A stretch of 64,000 bases of DNA from assembly GCA_030019215.1 (NCBI GenBank), contig JASEEZ010000001.1, positions 80,588 through 144,587 on the forward strand, read 5' to 3'. A model generated the notes under the pieces. It saw only the letters and a program-made list of their open reading frames with translations, was not told where the DNA came from and did no database searches. Positions 1 through 7,827 of the stretch are shown in pieces. Made by a program: the position numbers and the translations under genes. The stretch comes from Actinomycetota bacterium. GTDB lineage: Bacteria; Actinomycetota; Aquicultoria; Subteraquimicrobiales; UBA9087. How positions within the stretch are numbered: position 1 is the first letter of the stretch; each line of letters starts with the position of its first letter.

Positions 1-2
1 CC

Positions 3-1514
3 GATGTTCGGAAAATAGCCCTGGAGGATTACATAACCCGTCGGATGGGTCTGGCCATAGCTAAACACGTCAAAGGAGCTCGAGGAACGGGCAAGAGCGG
101 TCTCATCGCCATCCAGAGATGCTATCAAGAGGTGCTCAAGAGGACCTCGGTGGTGGTGACAGAAGACTACGTCGAAGTCAGGCTCTCAGTCGGTCTCCCC
201 GCTGCGGGAAGGACAGTCCTGGCGGGAGAGGCAAGGGCCATGTTCTTCCAGGAAATTCCCCGGCTGGTGGACGAATCTCTTTTCTACCCTCAATACAATC
301 CCACCGACCTCAAGAAACACGTGGATCTGGTCGAGGACCAAAATGTCCTCCGCCGGGAACTGGATGAACGCAATCTCGTCGCCTTCGTGGCCGATGGTTC
401 GATTCTCCCCCGCGAATCGGGCGTGAGTGACAGACCCATGCCGGAGGAGGAAACCGTCCCATTCGCCCCTCCCCCATCCCTGAGAACGGCCATTGAACTT
501 CCCCATCGAGGAGAGATCGCCGGAATGGGCATCCCGGAAGGGATAACTCTAATCGTCGGGGGAGGTTATCACGGAAAGACCACCCTCCTCAAAGCGATTG
601 AAAGGGGAGTATACGACCACATCCCGGGGGATGGTAGAGAGTTCGTCGTCGCCCGCGGCGATGCCGTGAAGATTAGAGCAGAGGATGGGCGAAGGATAGA
701 GAAGGTCAACATCGCCCCCTTCATCCAGAACCTGCCGCGCTTGAAGAGGACCACCACCTTCTCTACCGAAGACGCCAGCGGAAGTACCTCCCAGGCGGCC
801 AACATCATAGAAGCACTGGAAATCGGAACCAGTCTGCTCCTGATGGACGAGGACACCTCCGCCACGAACTTCATGATACGGGATGAGAGGATGCAGGCCC
901 TCGTCGCCAAGGAAAAGGAACCCATCACCCCCTTCATCGATAAAGCAAAGCTCCTCTATCAAGATTATGGGGTGTCGAGCATAGTTGTCCTTGGGGGCTC
1001 GGGGGACTACTTCGACGTAGCCGATAACGTTATAATGATGGACGAGTACAAACCGAAGGATGTGACCAAAGAAGCCAGGGAAATCGCCCGGACTTGGGCG
1101 GCCCAGCGGAAGTTCGAGGGCGGAACCTTCTTCGGTCCAATCACCCACCGCATTCCCTTGCCAGCGAGCTTCAATCCCCACGTGGGCAGGAAGATAAAAG
1201 TCGAGGCCAAAGGGAAGAGCCTCATTAGGTTCGGCAGACAAACCATAGACCTAAGCTACGTGGAACAGTTAATCGACGAAAATCAGACGAACGCCATCGC
1301 CCAGATAATCCTCTACGCCGTGCAAAAATACATGGACGGAAAAACGGAGTTAAGAGGGGTAATCTCAAAAGTTCTCACGGACATCCAGGGCAAGGGACTG
1401 GATGCCCTTTCCACCTTCCAGGGCCACCCGGGAGAACTCGCTCTCCCTCGTCTTCAAGAGATCGCCTCGGCCATCAACAGGTTGAGAAGCCTAAGAGTGA
1501 GGCAACTTTCTTAG
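3..1514 (+). CDS. Predicted ATPase of the ABC class, 5' end cut by window edge
   Basis: The reading frame is open through the left edge: codons before the first ATG at 45 continue in frame from base 3, so the true start is outside the window. About 503 codons are visible. A glycine-rich P-loop (VGGGYHGKTTL) lies near nt 555-590 and a Walker B-like stretch (SLLLMDEDTSA) near nt 830-865. The signature matches the bacterial/archaeal 'ABC class' ATPase family, single-chain soluble proteins of about 560-580 aa that lack a transport partner. Function is unknown in this family. It converges on birA and the two 3' ends overlap by 24 bp. Confidence 0.85.
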   Translation, partial: DVRKIALEDYITRRMGLAIAKHVKGARGTGKSGLIAIQRCYQEVLKRTSVVVTEDYVEVRLSVGLPAAGRTVLAGEARAMFFQEIPRLVDESLFYPQYNPTDLKKHVDLVEDQNVLRRELDERNLVAFVADGSILPRESGVSDRPMPEEETVPFAPPPSLRTAIELPHRGEIAGMGIPEGITLIVGGGYHGKTTLLKAIERGVYDHIPGDGREFVVARGDAVKIRAEDGRRIEKVNIAPFIQNLPRLKRTTTFSTEDASGSTSQAANIIEALEIGTSLLLMDEDTSATNFMIRDERMQALVAKEKEPITPFIDKAKLLYQDYGVSSIVVLGGSGDYFDVADNVIMMDEYKPKDVTKEAREIARTWAAQRKFEGGTFFGPITHRIPLPASFNPHVGRKIKVEAKGKSLIRFGRQTIDLSYVEQLIDENQTNAIAQIILYAVQKYMDGKTELRGVISKVLTDIQGKGLDALSTFQGHPGELALPRLQEIASAINRLRSLRVRQLS

Positions 1515-2489
1515 CACCGTTACATCGCCAGCGTGGACCACTCTTTCTTTCCCCGAGACGTCCCTCAAGATCAACCCCCCGTGTTCGTCGACGTCTACCG
1601 CTTCCCCGACTATTTCCCCCTCCAGCATCGCCACCTTAACCCAAGAGCCCAGAGTCTCACAAAGATCCCTCCACCGAGTCAGAACTGGACCAAATTCTCC
1701 CCTCTGCAATCCGAGATAACCCTCCTCCAACCGCCTTAGGATGGTTCTCAATATAGCCACTCGGTCGACCTTCTCCCCCACCGCTTCACTCAAGGAAACC
1801 ACTCCAGGATGCAGATCCGAAGGAAAATCCCTCGAGTCCACATTGGCATTGACTCCAATACCCAAAACTACGAAATTCACCCTGTCCACTTCCGCACTCA
1901 TCTCGGTCAAAATGCCCGCAACTTTCCTAGTGTTAATGAGGACATCATTTGGCCACTTTATCCCGATCTCCCCCGCCGACGGCGGGGTGACCTCCTTGAT
2001 GACATCGGCCACCGCCACTCCGGCCAGAAGCGTTATCTTCGGAGCATCGAGCGGTGAAATCTTTGGGCGAAGAACAACCGAAAACCAGATTCCACCCGAG
2101 GGAGAGAACCACCGCCTGCCCAATCTCCCCTTACCGCCAATTTGCCTCTCTGTCACCACGAGAGTCCCTTCAGAAGCTCCTCGACTAGCCAACTCTTCGG
2201 CAAAGTCGTTCGTGGAGACAACCTCATCGAAGTAGTAGATCTCTCTGCCGAGGACCTTGGTGGATAGACCATATCTGATCTCCGAGGGCAAGAGCAAATC
2301 GGGCGCCTTAACCAGTCGGTAGCCCAGGCGAGGGGCGGCATCGATCTCGTAACCTTCCTCTCTCAAACTCTTTACGCCTTTCCAGACGGCCGTCCTCGAA
2401 AGAGAAAGCCGACTTGAGATATCCGCACCGGAGATATAACTCCCCTCCTCCTCTTTGAGGATGAAAAGGACAGACTCCTTTGTGGGCAT
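1491..2489 (-). CDS. birA: Bifunctional biotin operon repressor / biotin-protein ligase
   Basis: It attaches biotin to the biotin carboxyl carrier protein and, through an N-terminal winged helix (residues 1-60), should act as a biotin-responsive repressor. The ligase domain (about 80-240) shows KGRLGRRWFSP and KWPNDVL, the biotinyl-AMP-binding motifs. A C-terminal SH3-like domain follows. A longer reading frame begins at 2588, but the ATG at 2489 has a good GGAGGAGG ribosome site and gives 332 aa, usual for the family. The start lies 5 bp after the DedA stop, so the two are probably co-transcribed. A palindromic repeat (1971-1987) is inserted in frame as TPPSAG just before KWPND. Confidence 0.93.
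   Translation of the reverse strand: MPTKESVLFILKEEEGSYISGADISSRLSLSRTAVWKGVKSLREEGYEIDAAPRLGYRLVKAPDLLLPSEIRYGLSTKVLGREIYYFDEVVSTNDFAEELASRGASEGTLVVTERQIGGKGRLGRRWFSPSGGIWFSVVLRPKISPLDAPKITLLAGVAVADVIKEVTPPSAGEIGIKWPNDVLINTRKVAGILTEMSAEVDRVNFVVLGIGVNANVDSRDFPSDLHPGVVSLSEAVGEKVDRVAILRTILRRLEEGYLGLQRGEFGPVLTRWRDLCETLGSWVKVAMLEGEIVGEAVDVDEHGGLILRDVSGKERVVHAGDVTVLRKLPHS
1971..1987. repeat. Family-1 palindrome CCCCGCCGACGGCGGGG inside birA
   Basis: A perfect GC palindrome (single-base centre) encoding T-P-P-S-A-G in the birA ligase domain. The same 17-mer recurs in five other genes and three noncoding sites of the window. Confidence 0.8.
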
Positions 2490-2494
2490 CTCAC

Positions 2495-3100
2495 TTACCT
2501 CCTCCGGGAAAGCAAAAAGATCAAAAGAAGAATGATCACCGCAGCCAAACCGACCCAGCCAATTCTCCCAAGCACCTTTACTATCCAACCCCAGTATTGG
2601 CCGAACAAATAACCCAAAGTGCCGATGCCCACAGTCCAGATGAGCACGGCAGCAAGGGTATAAAGGAAAAATCTAGCGTAGTTCATGTGAGCGGCCCCGG
2701 CCAAGAGAGGGATGAAAACCCTTATGCCCGTGGCAAAACGCCCGATGAAGACGGTCTTTCCCCCGTGCTCATCGAAGTAAGCCTCGGCTACCCTGATTCG
2801 CTCCTTGGAGATGAAAAATCGATCCCCGAAACGCTCAATGAAGGGGCGCCCACCCCTCCTGCCCAAAAAATAGCCGATGTTGTTGCCGATAAAAGCCCCG
2901 GCGATGGCAGTGAGAACCACAGAGACCATATTAAAATCTCCCCGAAAGGCAAAAAAGCTGGCGGCCAAAAGCACTGTCTCACCGGGGACGATGAGCCCAA
3001 TGAAGGCCACATTCTCTAGGAGTAAGGCGAAGAAAACCAGATAATAGCCGTAGAGTTTAAAGTAGTGGAAAAGAAGATTAAGTAATTCGGCTGTTTCCAA
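2495..3100 (-). CDS. DedA family integral membrane protein
   Basis: A 201-aa polytopic membrane protein of the DedA/SNARE-associated family, proton-coupled transporters thought to flip undecaprenyl phosphate or other lipids. Hydrophobic segments are visible at about 12-55, 60-80, 135-160 and 170-197. The family motif around FIGRFATGIRVFIPLLAG (about 118-135) is present, with the conserved G-R...R. The start is TTG at 3100, preceded by GGAGG ten bases upstream. It sits between nadC and birA on the same strand, and the exact substrate cannot be read from sequence. Confidence 0.88.
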   Translation of the reverse strand: METAELLNLLFHYFKLYGYYLVFFALLLENVAFIGLIVPGETVLLAASFFAFRGDFNMVSVVLTAIAGAFIGNNIGYFLGRRGGRPFIERFGDRFFISKERIRVAEAYFDEHGGKTVFIGRFATGIRVFIPLLAGAAHMNYARFFLYTLAAVLIWTVGIGTLGYLFGQYWGWIVKVLGRIGWVGLAAVIILLLIFLLSRRR

Positions 3101-3123
3101 CGGCGGTCAACCTCCAAAAGGCT

Positions 3124-3972
3124 TCAAGTCTCTGCCTCAACGATCTCAAGCGAGATATCGAGAGGCGGTGCCGCCTGAGTGAGAGCGCCGACGGAAATCC
3201 AATCCACTCCCGTGGCCGCTATCTCCCTGACGTTCTCAAGATTAATCCCCCCCGAGGCCTCGACGATGGCCCTCCCGCCAATGATCTTGACCGCCTCCTT
3301 CATCGTGGCAACATCCATATTGTCCAGCATGATGACATCCGCTCCAGCCTCAAGGGCCTCTTTTGCCTGTCTCAAGTTTTCCGTCTCCACCTCAATTTTG
3401 TTATCAGGGAGACACGAGCGAGCGGATTCTACCGCCGCGGTGATCTCGCCCAACACCTTAAGGTGATTGTCCTTGATCAAAACCCCATCGTATAGACCAA
3501 GACGGTGGTTAAACCCCCCTCCGGCCCTCACGGCTTCCTTCTCCAAAAGTCTCAAGCTGGGGGTGGTCTTGCGGGTATCGAGGATCTTAACGGGGTAGCC
3601 CTCGACCTTCTTAACAAACTGCGCAGTCAAGGTGGCAATTCCCGAGAGATGTTGCAGGAAATTCAAGGCGGTGCGCTCGCCGAGCAAAATCACCTTGATG
3701 GATCCCTCCAGCTCGGCGATTATCTGTCCACCCTCGACTCTTTCCCCTTCCTCCACTCGAGATTGGAATGAAACCTCCCCCACGAGAGCAAAGACCCGGG
3801 TTGCGACCTCAATGCCGGCGATCACCCCCGAATCTCGGCAGAGGATGGCCGCCCTTACTTCCCTGGATGTCGGAAACAACGCTCTGGTGGTGATATCACC
3901 GACTTCGCCCAGGTCCTCTTCCAAAGCCACCCGAATTATCTCGTCCAATTTTTGTCTCTCGATCATCCGCAC
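3124..3972 (-). CDS. nadC: Nicotinate-nucleotide pyrophosphorylase (carboxylating), quinolinate phosphoribosyltransferase
   Basis: It converts quinolinate plus PRPP to nicotinate mononucleotide, the third step of de novo NAD synthesis. The 282-aa product has the usual length, the N-terminal EDLGEVGDITT motif, LDTRKTTPSLR, and the C-terminal barrel segments EVETENLRQA and EASGGI. Translation probably begins at the GTG at 3972 (AGGA eight bases upstream), with an ATG two codons later as the alternative. It follows nadA and nadB on the same strand, separated from nadB by a repeat region and a tiny gene. Confidence 0.95.
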   Translation of the reverse strand: MRMIERQKLDEIIRVALEEDLGEVGDITTRALFPTSREVRAAILCRDSGVIAGIEVATRVFALVGEVSFQSRVEEGERVEGGQIIAELEGSIKVILLGERTALNFLQHLSGIATLTAQFVKKVEGYPVKILDTRKTTPSLRLLEKEAVRAGGGFNHRLGLYDGVLIKDNHLKVLGEITAAVESARSCLPDNKIEVETENLRQAKEALEAGADVIMLDNMDVATMKEAVKIIGGRAIVEASGGINLENVREIAATGVDWISVGALTQAAPPLDISLEIVEAET

Positions 3973-3982
3973 TTCACGGATC

Positions 3983-4075
3983 CTAACGGCGGCGCTTAAA
4001 GCGGGTTCTCTTCAGCATCTTTTTATACTTGTGTCTGCGTATCTTCTTACGCCTCTTCCTTACGACCGAACCCAA
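3983..4075 (-). CDS. Tiny basic AURKAIP1/COX24-type ribosome-associated protein
   Basis: A 30-codon gene found by reading the minus strand between nadB and nadC. It starts with TTG (a TGA three codons earlier limits the start) and ends in TAG 10 bp before nadC. The product begins MGSVVRKRRKKIRRHKYKK and ends KRTRFKRRR, so it is about half Lys/Arg. This pattern matches the short bacterial proteins annotated as AURKAIP1/COX24 domain, small basic ribosomal-type proteins often missed in annotation. A GAGGAG-like site lies about 12 bases upstream. The match is from memory of the family. Confidence 0.75.
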   Translation of the reverse strand: MGSVVRKRRKKIRRHKYKKMLKRTRFKRRR

Positions 4076-4379
4076 ATTCTCTCACTTCTCCTCTTTCAAA
4101 CTGTCGGTCGTCCGATGTTGGATGTTCCTTGTTCCTTGTTCCTTGTTCCTTGTTCCTGGTTCCTGGTTCCTATTTAGCTTAGAGCTTGGAGCCAAGAGCT
4201 TAGAGAAAAATCTTTCGTCCTTCGTCCTTCGCCCTTCGTCCTTCGCCCTTCGTCCTTCGCCCTTCGTCCTTCGTCCTTCGCCCTTCGTCCTTCGCCACCT
4301 GACTCTTGACCCATGTCCCATGACTCCTGGTAGCTGGAAGCTGGCCCCTGGCAGCTACTCTCTTCCCCATTATAAACTA
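4076..4379. repeat. Heptanucleotide tandem repeats between nadB and the tiny ribosomal-type gene
   Basis: Two tandem arrays with a 7-bp period: TTCCTTG variants at about 4126-4170, and CTTCGTC/CTTCGCC alternating at about 4211-4292. A looser stretch of related short repeats (AGCTGGA, GGCAGCT) runs to 4365. Open frames on both strands here are by-products of the repeat. No gene, terminator or riboswitch is evident. Confidence 0.8.
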
Positions 4380-5966
4380 TCATCTCAAAATGATGTGCTT
4401 CTTCCAGTTCGCATCGTCCTTCTCGGGAAAATCCTCCCGAAAATGCACCCCCCTGCTCTCCTCGCGCATCGAAGCAGCCCGAGCAATGAGTTTCGCCACG
4501 ATGACCATGTTTTGCAGTTCAAAGCCCTTGACCGAGGAGAACTCGACTTCCAAAATTTCTTCCAGGTCACCAAAAACCTCCAGGGCTTCCCCCAGACTCT
4601 CCCTGGAACGAGTGACACCCACCTTTTCCATCATGGTCTCCTGCAACAATCTCCTGCTTCCGTCGAGGTCGACCCAGACATCCCTTTTGGGGATGCTGCT
4701 CTTCACTCTCACCCCTCGCAGGTTATTCTGGGAAATCTCCTCCGTCTCCCGCCCCAGAACATCCACGATTCTCTTGCTGAACACCAAACCTTCCAGGAGT
4801 GAGTTGCTGGCGAGCCTGTTCGCCCCGTGAACACCCGTGGCCGCCACCTCCCCACTGACATAAAGACCTGGAAGGGTTGTCCTCCCATCCACATCCGCCT
4901 TAACCCCACCTATCATATAGTGCGCCGCTGGCAAGACTGGGATGAGATCGGTCGCCAGACTATATCCGCACTCCTCACACTTCTGCCAGATGGTCGAAAA
5001 CCTTACCTTTAGTTTCTCGGTGGGAATGTGTGTGGCATCGAGATACACATGATCCGTCCGGCACCTCTCCATCACTTTGATCATCTCCCGAACGACCACG
5101 CCACGGGGCGCCAACTCGGCCATCGGATGGACGCCGACCATGAATCTCTTACCCGAACAATCCCTCAAATAGGCGCCCTCTCCTCTCAGAGCCTCCGTTA
5201 TCAGAAAGCGAGGCGAGTGCTCGGAGTCGAGGGCCGTGGGATGAAACTGCACAAACTCCATGTCCATCATCTCAGCACCAGCACGATAGGCCATGGACAT
5301 GCCATCGCCCGTTGAAATCAAGGGGTTGGTGGTAACGCTGTAGATCTGCCCCGCTCCACCCGTGGCCAGAATCACCGCCCGGGCAAAGCAAAGACTAAAT
5401 TCGCCGAGAGCTGGATCGAAAACCAATAAACCCACGCAACGTCCCTCGGAGGTCAAAAGGTCCAGCGCAAATTGGTGCTCCTGGATTTCCAAACCGGAGC
5501 AGAGTTTGGCCATCCTGACCAGTGTCGCCTCGATAGCGCTCCCCGTAGCATCCCCGACGTGAAGGATGCGGGGAAGAGAATGTCCACCCTCTCTAGTCAA
5601 TCTGATCTCCTCGCCAAGGCGATCGAACTCTGCCCCCATATCGATGAGATCCATAACGCGCTCCCGCCCTTCGCTGACCAGAATTTTGACGACCTCCGGT
5701 TCACAGAGACCATCGCCGGCCCTCGTCGTATCCTCGAAGTGAAGTTCGGGAGAGTCGTGTTTGCCGAGGGCGGTCGCCACCCCGCCCTGAGCATACCAGG
5801 TGGTGGTCTCCCTGACCTCCCCTTTAGTTAAAAGGAGTGTTTTGTGGATATCACAAACTCGAAGGGCAGCGGTCAGCCCCGCTATCCCGCTGCCGACCAC
5901 GATGAAATCGTAGAAGGACTTGGTCAACTTCTCGGAATCGAAATTCACCAGATATCGGGGGATCAT
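4380..5966 (-). CDS. nadB: L-aspartate oxidase
   Basis: A flavoprotein that oxidises aspartate to iminoaspartate, first step of bacterial de novo NAD synthesis; it can use fumarate as well as oxygen as acceptor. The 528-aa product has the FAD-binding VVGSGIAGLTAAL (about 22-34), WYAQGGVATALG, the fumarate-reductase-like segment ending FHPTALD, and GVHGANRLASNSLLEGL near the C-terminal third. The ATG overlaps the nadA stop by 4 bp (ATGA), so the two should be translationally coupled. Confidence 0.96.
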   Translation of the reverse strand: MIPRYLVNFDSEKLTKSFYDFIVVGSGIAGLTAALRVCDIHKTLLLTKGEVRETTTWYAQGGVATALGKHDSPELHFEDTTRAGDGLCEPEVVKILVSEGRERVMDLIDMGAEFDRLGEEIRLTREGGHSLPRILHVGDATGSAIEATLVRMAKLCSGLEIQEHQFALDLLTSEGRCVGLLVFDPALGEFSLCFARAVILATGGAGQIYSVTTNPLISTGDGMSMAYRAGAEMMDMEFVQFHPTALDSEHSPRFLITEALRGEGAYLRDCSGKRFMVGVHPMAELAPRGVVVREMIKVMERCRTDHVYLDATHIPTEKLKVRFSTIWQKCEECGYSLATDLIPVLPAAHYMIGGVKADVDGRTTLPGLYVSGEVAATGVHGANRLASNSLLEGLVFSKRIVDVLGRETEEISQNNLRGVRVKSSIPKRDVWVDLDGSRRLLQETMMEKVGVTRSRESLGEALEVFGDLEEILEVEFSSVKGFELQNMVIVAKLIARAASMREESRGVHFREDFPEKDDANWKKHIILR

Positions 5967-6883
5967 ACCAGTTCCACCATCCGTTTGACCGCCTCTTCCG
6001 CCCTGAGACGAACGTCCTCGGGAATGACTACGCGAGGTTCCAAGGTCTCCAGGCTCTTCACTATCTTTTCCAAGGTGATTAATTTCATATCGGGACAGAT
6101 TGCGGTCTCAATAGGGTAAAACACCTTCCCGGGGTTCTCTTTTTTGAGACGATAGACGATGCCCACTTCCGTCCCCACTATTATCTCACCGGCCACGCTT
6201 TCGCGCGCGTATCTGACCATCCCGGATGTCCCACAGACCTCATCCGCCAACCTCAAAACCTCCAGATGACACTCGGGATGAGCCATGAACCGAGCTCCTG
6301 GATGCTCTCTCTTGAGCTTGGTGACCTGCTCCAGGGAGATCTTCGCATCGTGGACGTGACAGGCGCCATCCCAGAGGATAACCTCCTTGTCCACCCGAGA
6401 AGATACGTAGGCTCCGAGGTTCCTGTCCGGGACGAAGATAACCTTCTCCCCATCGAGAGACTCAACAATTCGGACCGCATTAGCCGAAGTGCAACAGACA
6501 TCGCTCTCGGCCTTGACCGCCGCCGAGGAGTTCACATAGCAAACCACCTTTGCATCCGGATACTCCCTTCGCTTTTCCCTCAGCGCCTCCGCTGTGATCA
6601 TATCCGCCAAAGGGCAACCGGCCTTGAGATCAGGTAGAATGACTATTTTCTCGGGACTGAGAATGAAGGCCGTCTCAGCCATGAAATGCACACCGCAGAA
6701 GACGATAACCGCCGCATCGGTGGCCGCCGCCAGCCGGGAGAGCTCCAGCGAATCGCCCACGTAATCAGCGATGTCTTGAATCTCACCGGGTTGGTAGTTG
6801 TGAGCCAGAATGACCGCATTTTGCCTTCTCTTCAGCTCCTCAATTCTGTCGATCAACTTCATTTCCATCCCCACATTCCTCAT
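5963..6883 (-). CDS. nadA: Quinolinate synthase A ([4Fe-4S] enzyme)
   Basis: It condenses iminoaspartate with dihydroxyacetone phosphate to quinolinate. The roughly 306-aa product carries AVILAHNYQPGEIQDIADYVG at the N-terminus and the three family Fe-S cysteines (in YVNSSAAVKAESDVCCTSAN, in DEVCGTSGM, and in ETAICPDM). Start choice is uncertain: ATG at 6883 overlaps a short upstream frame by ATGA, whereas the in-frame ATG at 6868 has a better GAGGA site. It is the first gene of nadA-nadB, and nadC lies downstream. Confidence 0.95.
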   Translation of the reverse strand: MRNVGMEMKLIDRIEELKRRQNAVILAHNYQPGEIQDIADYVGDSLELSRLAAATDAAVIVFCGVHFMAETAFILSPEKIVILPDLKAGCPLADMITAEALREKRREYPDAKVVCYVNSSAAVKAESDVCCTSANAVRIVESLDGEKVIFVPDRNLGAYVSSRVDKEVILWDGACHVHDAKISLEQVTKLKREHPGARFMAHPECHLEVLRLADEVCGTSGMVRYARESVAGEIIVGTEVGIVYRLKKENPGKVFYPIETAICPDMKLITLEKIVKSLETLEPRVVIPEDVRLRAEEAVKRMVELV

Positions 6884-7092
6884 CTCGACTCAGCAGAGAT
6901 CGAACTCCTCATGATAGTCGCCATATCGATGACCCGATTCTCCTCATCGACCAAGACATAGGATAAGACAATAAAGTCTTCTTGCGACCAAAAGGAGACT
7001 TAAGCGTAAGACTCAACCATTTCTTTATCAAAACCGTCCCGGTCGCCGAAGAATCCAAGCGGTTCTGGGAATAATTTTGCAAAAGTATAGCA

Positions 7093-7584
7093 CTAATCCT
7101 TCAGATCTCCAATTCTGACGGCTCTTTGAGGAAGAGAGTCGTCGAGGAACTCGCGGATGGAAACACCCGAGGGCATCTTTTCCTCGGGAGATATCTCCAA
7201 GAGGGGAGCGAGCACGAAAGCCCGTTTAAGCATCTCCGGATGGGGAATGACGATACCTGGCTCCCTGACCTCTTTTTCGCCATAGAGGAGGATATCAACA
7301 TCGATCGCGCGCGGTCCCCACTTCACCTGCCTCTTTCGCCCCAGGATATCCTCGATAAAATGGCAGACACCGAGCAGTTCAGTAGGGGACAAGTCCGCTT
7401 CTATTTCGGCAACTATATTATAGAACTTACGCTGGTCGGCATACCCTTCCGGCTCAGTTTCGTAGACGGAGGAGATTTTGATCAGATCGATGCCCCCGTG
7501 AGCCTCGAGGATTTTAATGGCCGCTCGTAGATAGGCCTTTCTATTACCAATGTTCGATCCCAAACTCAAGTACACCCTGGGCAT
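7093..7584 (-). CDS. folK: 2-amino-4-hydroxy-6-hydroxymethyldihydropteridine pyrophosphokinase (HPPK)
   Basis: It transfers pyrophosphate from ATP to 6-hydroxymethyl-dihydropterin in folate synthesis. The protein opens MPRVYLSLGSNIGNR and shows the HPPK signature KWGPRAIDVDILLYG around residues 85-100, followed by IPHPEMLKRAFVLAPL. An in-frame GTG at 7593 would add three residues; the ATG at 7584 matches the family start. It follows folP at 234 bp rather than directly, and no folB is seen between them. Confidence 0.94.
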   Translation of the reverse strand: MPRVYLSLGSNIGNRKAYLRAAIKILEAHGGIDLIKISSVYETEPEGYADQRKFYNIVAEIEADLSPTELLGVCHFIEDILGRKRQVKWGPRAIDVDILLYGEKEVREPGIVIPHPEMLKRAFVLAPLLEISPEEKMPSGVSIREFLDDSLPQRAVRIGDLKD

Positions 7585-7732
7585 AAGAATCACTTCGTCT
7601 CTAGTCGAGAGTCTCTCAGTCGGCAGTCAGCAGTTTTTAGCTCCCAGTCTCCAGCTTCCAGCCGCTAAAATTGGAATTTAAGAACTAAAAATGAAGAATG
7701 ATTTAAGGATTTAAAAACATTCTTAATTTTAC

Positions 7733-7772
7733 GTTGCGTAAAGCAACGTTGTTGCCACGCAACTTTACGTTG
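7733..7772. repeat. Five-arm palindromic element, copy A (arms GTTG/CAAC)
   Basis: Reads GTTG-CGTAAAG-CAAC-GTT-GTTG-CCACG-CAAC-TTTAC-GTTG. The loops CGTAAAG, GTT, CCACG and TTTAC are shared with copy B at 33932-33971, while every arm differs and still pairs. It lies in the 7594-7827 gap between folP and folK, which otherwise holds AT-rich sequence and short degenerate repeats and no gene. Confidence 0.75.
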
Positions 7773-7827
7773 TAATTTTTCACTTTTCATTCTCCATTTT
7801 TCATTAACTCCGACTCCCTACTCCCGA

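Noticed and set aside
4082..4383. Overlapping open frames rich in R/K/E/G/T on the minus strand and S/F/P on the plus strand
   Set aside because: They arise because a 7-bp repeat has no stop in several frames; no ribosome site and no family resemblance.
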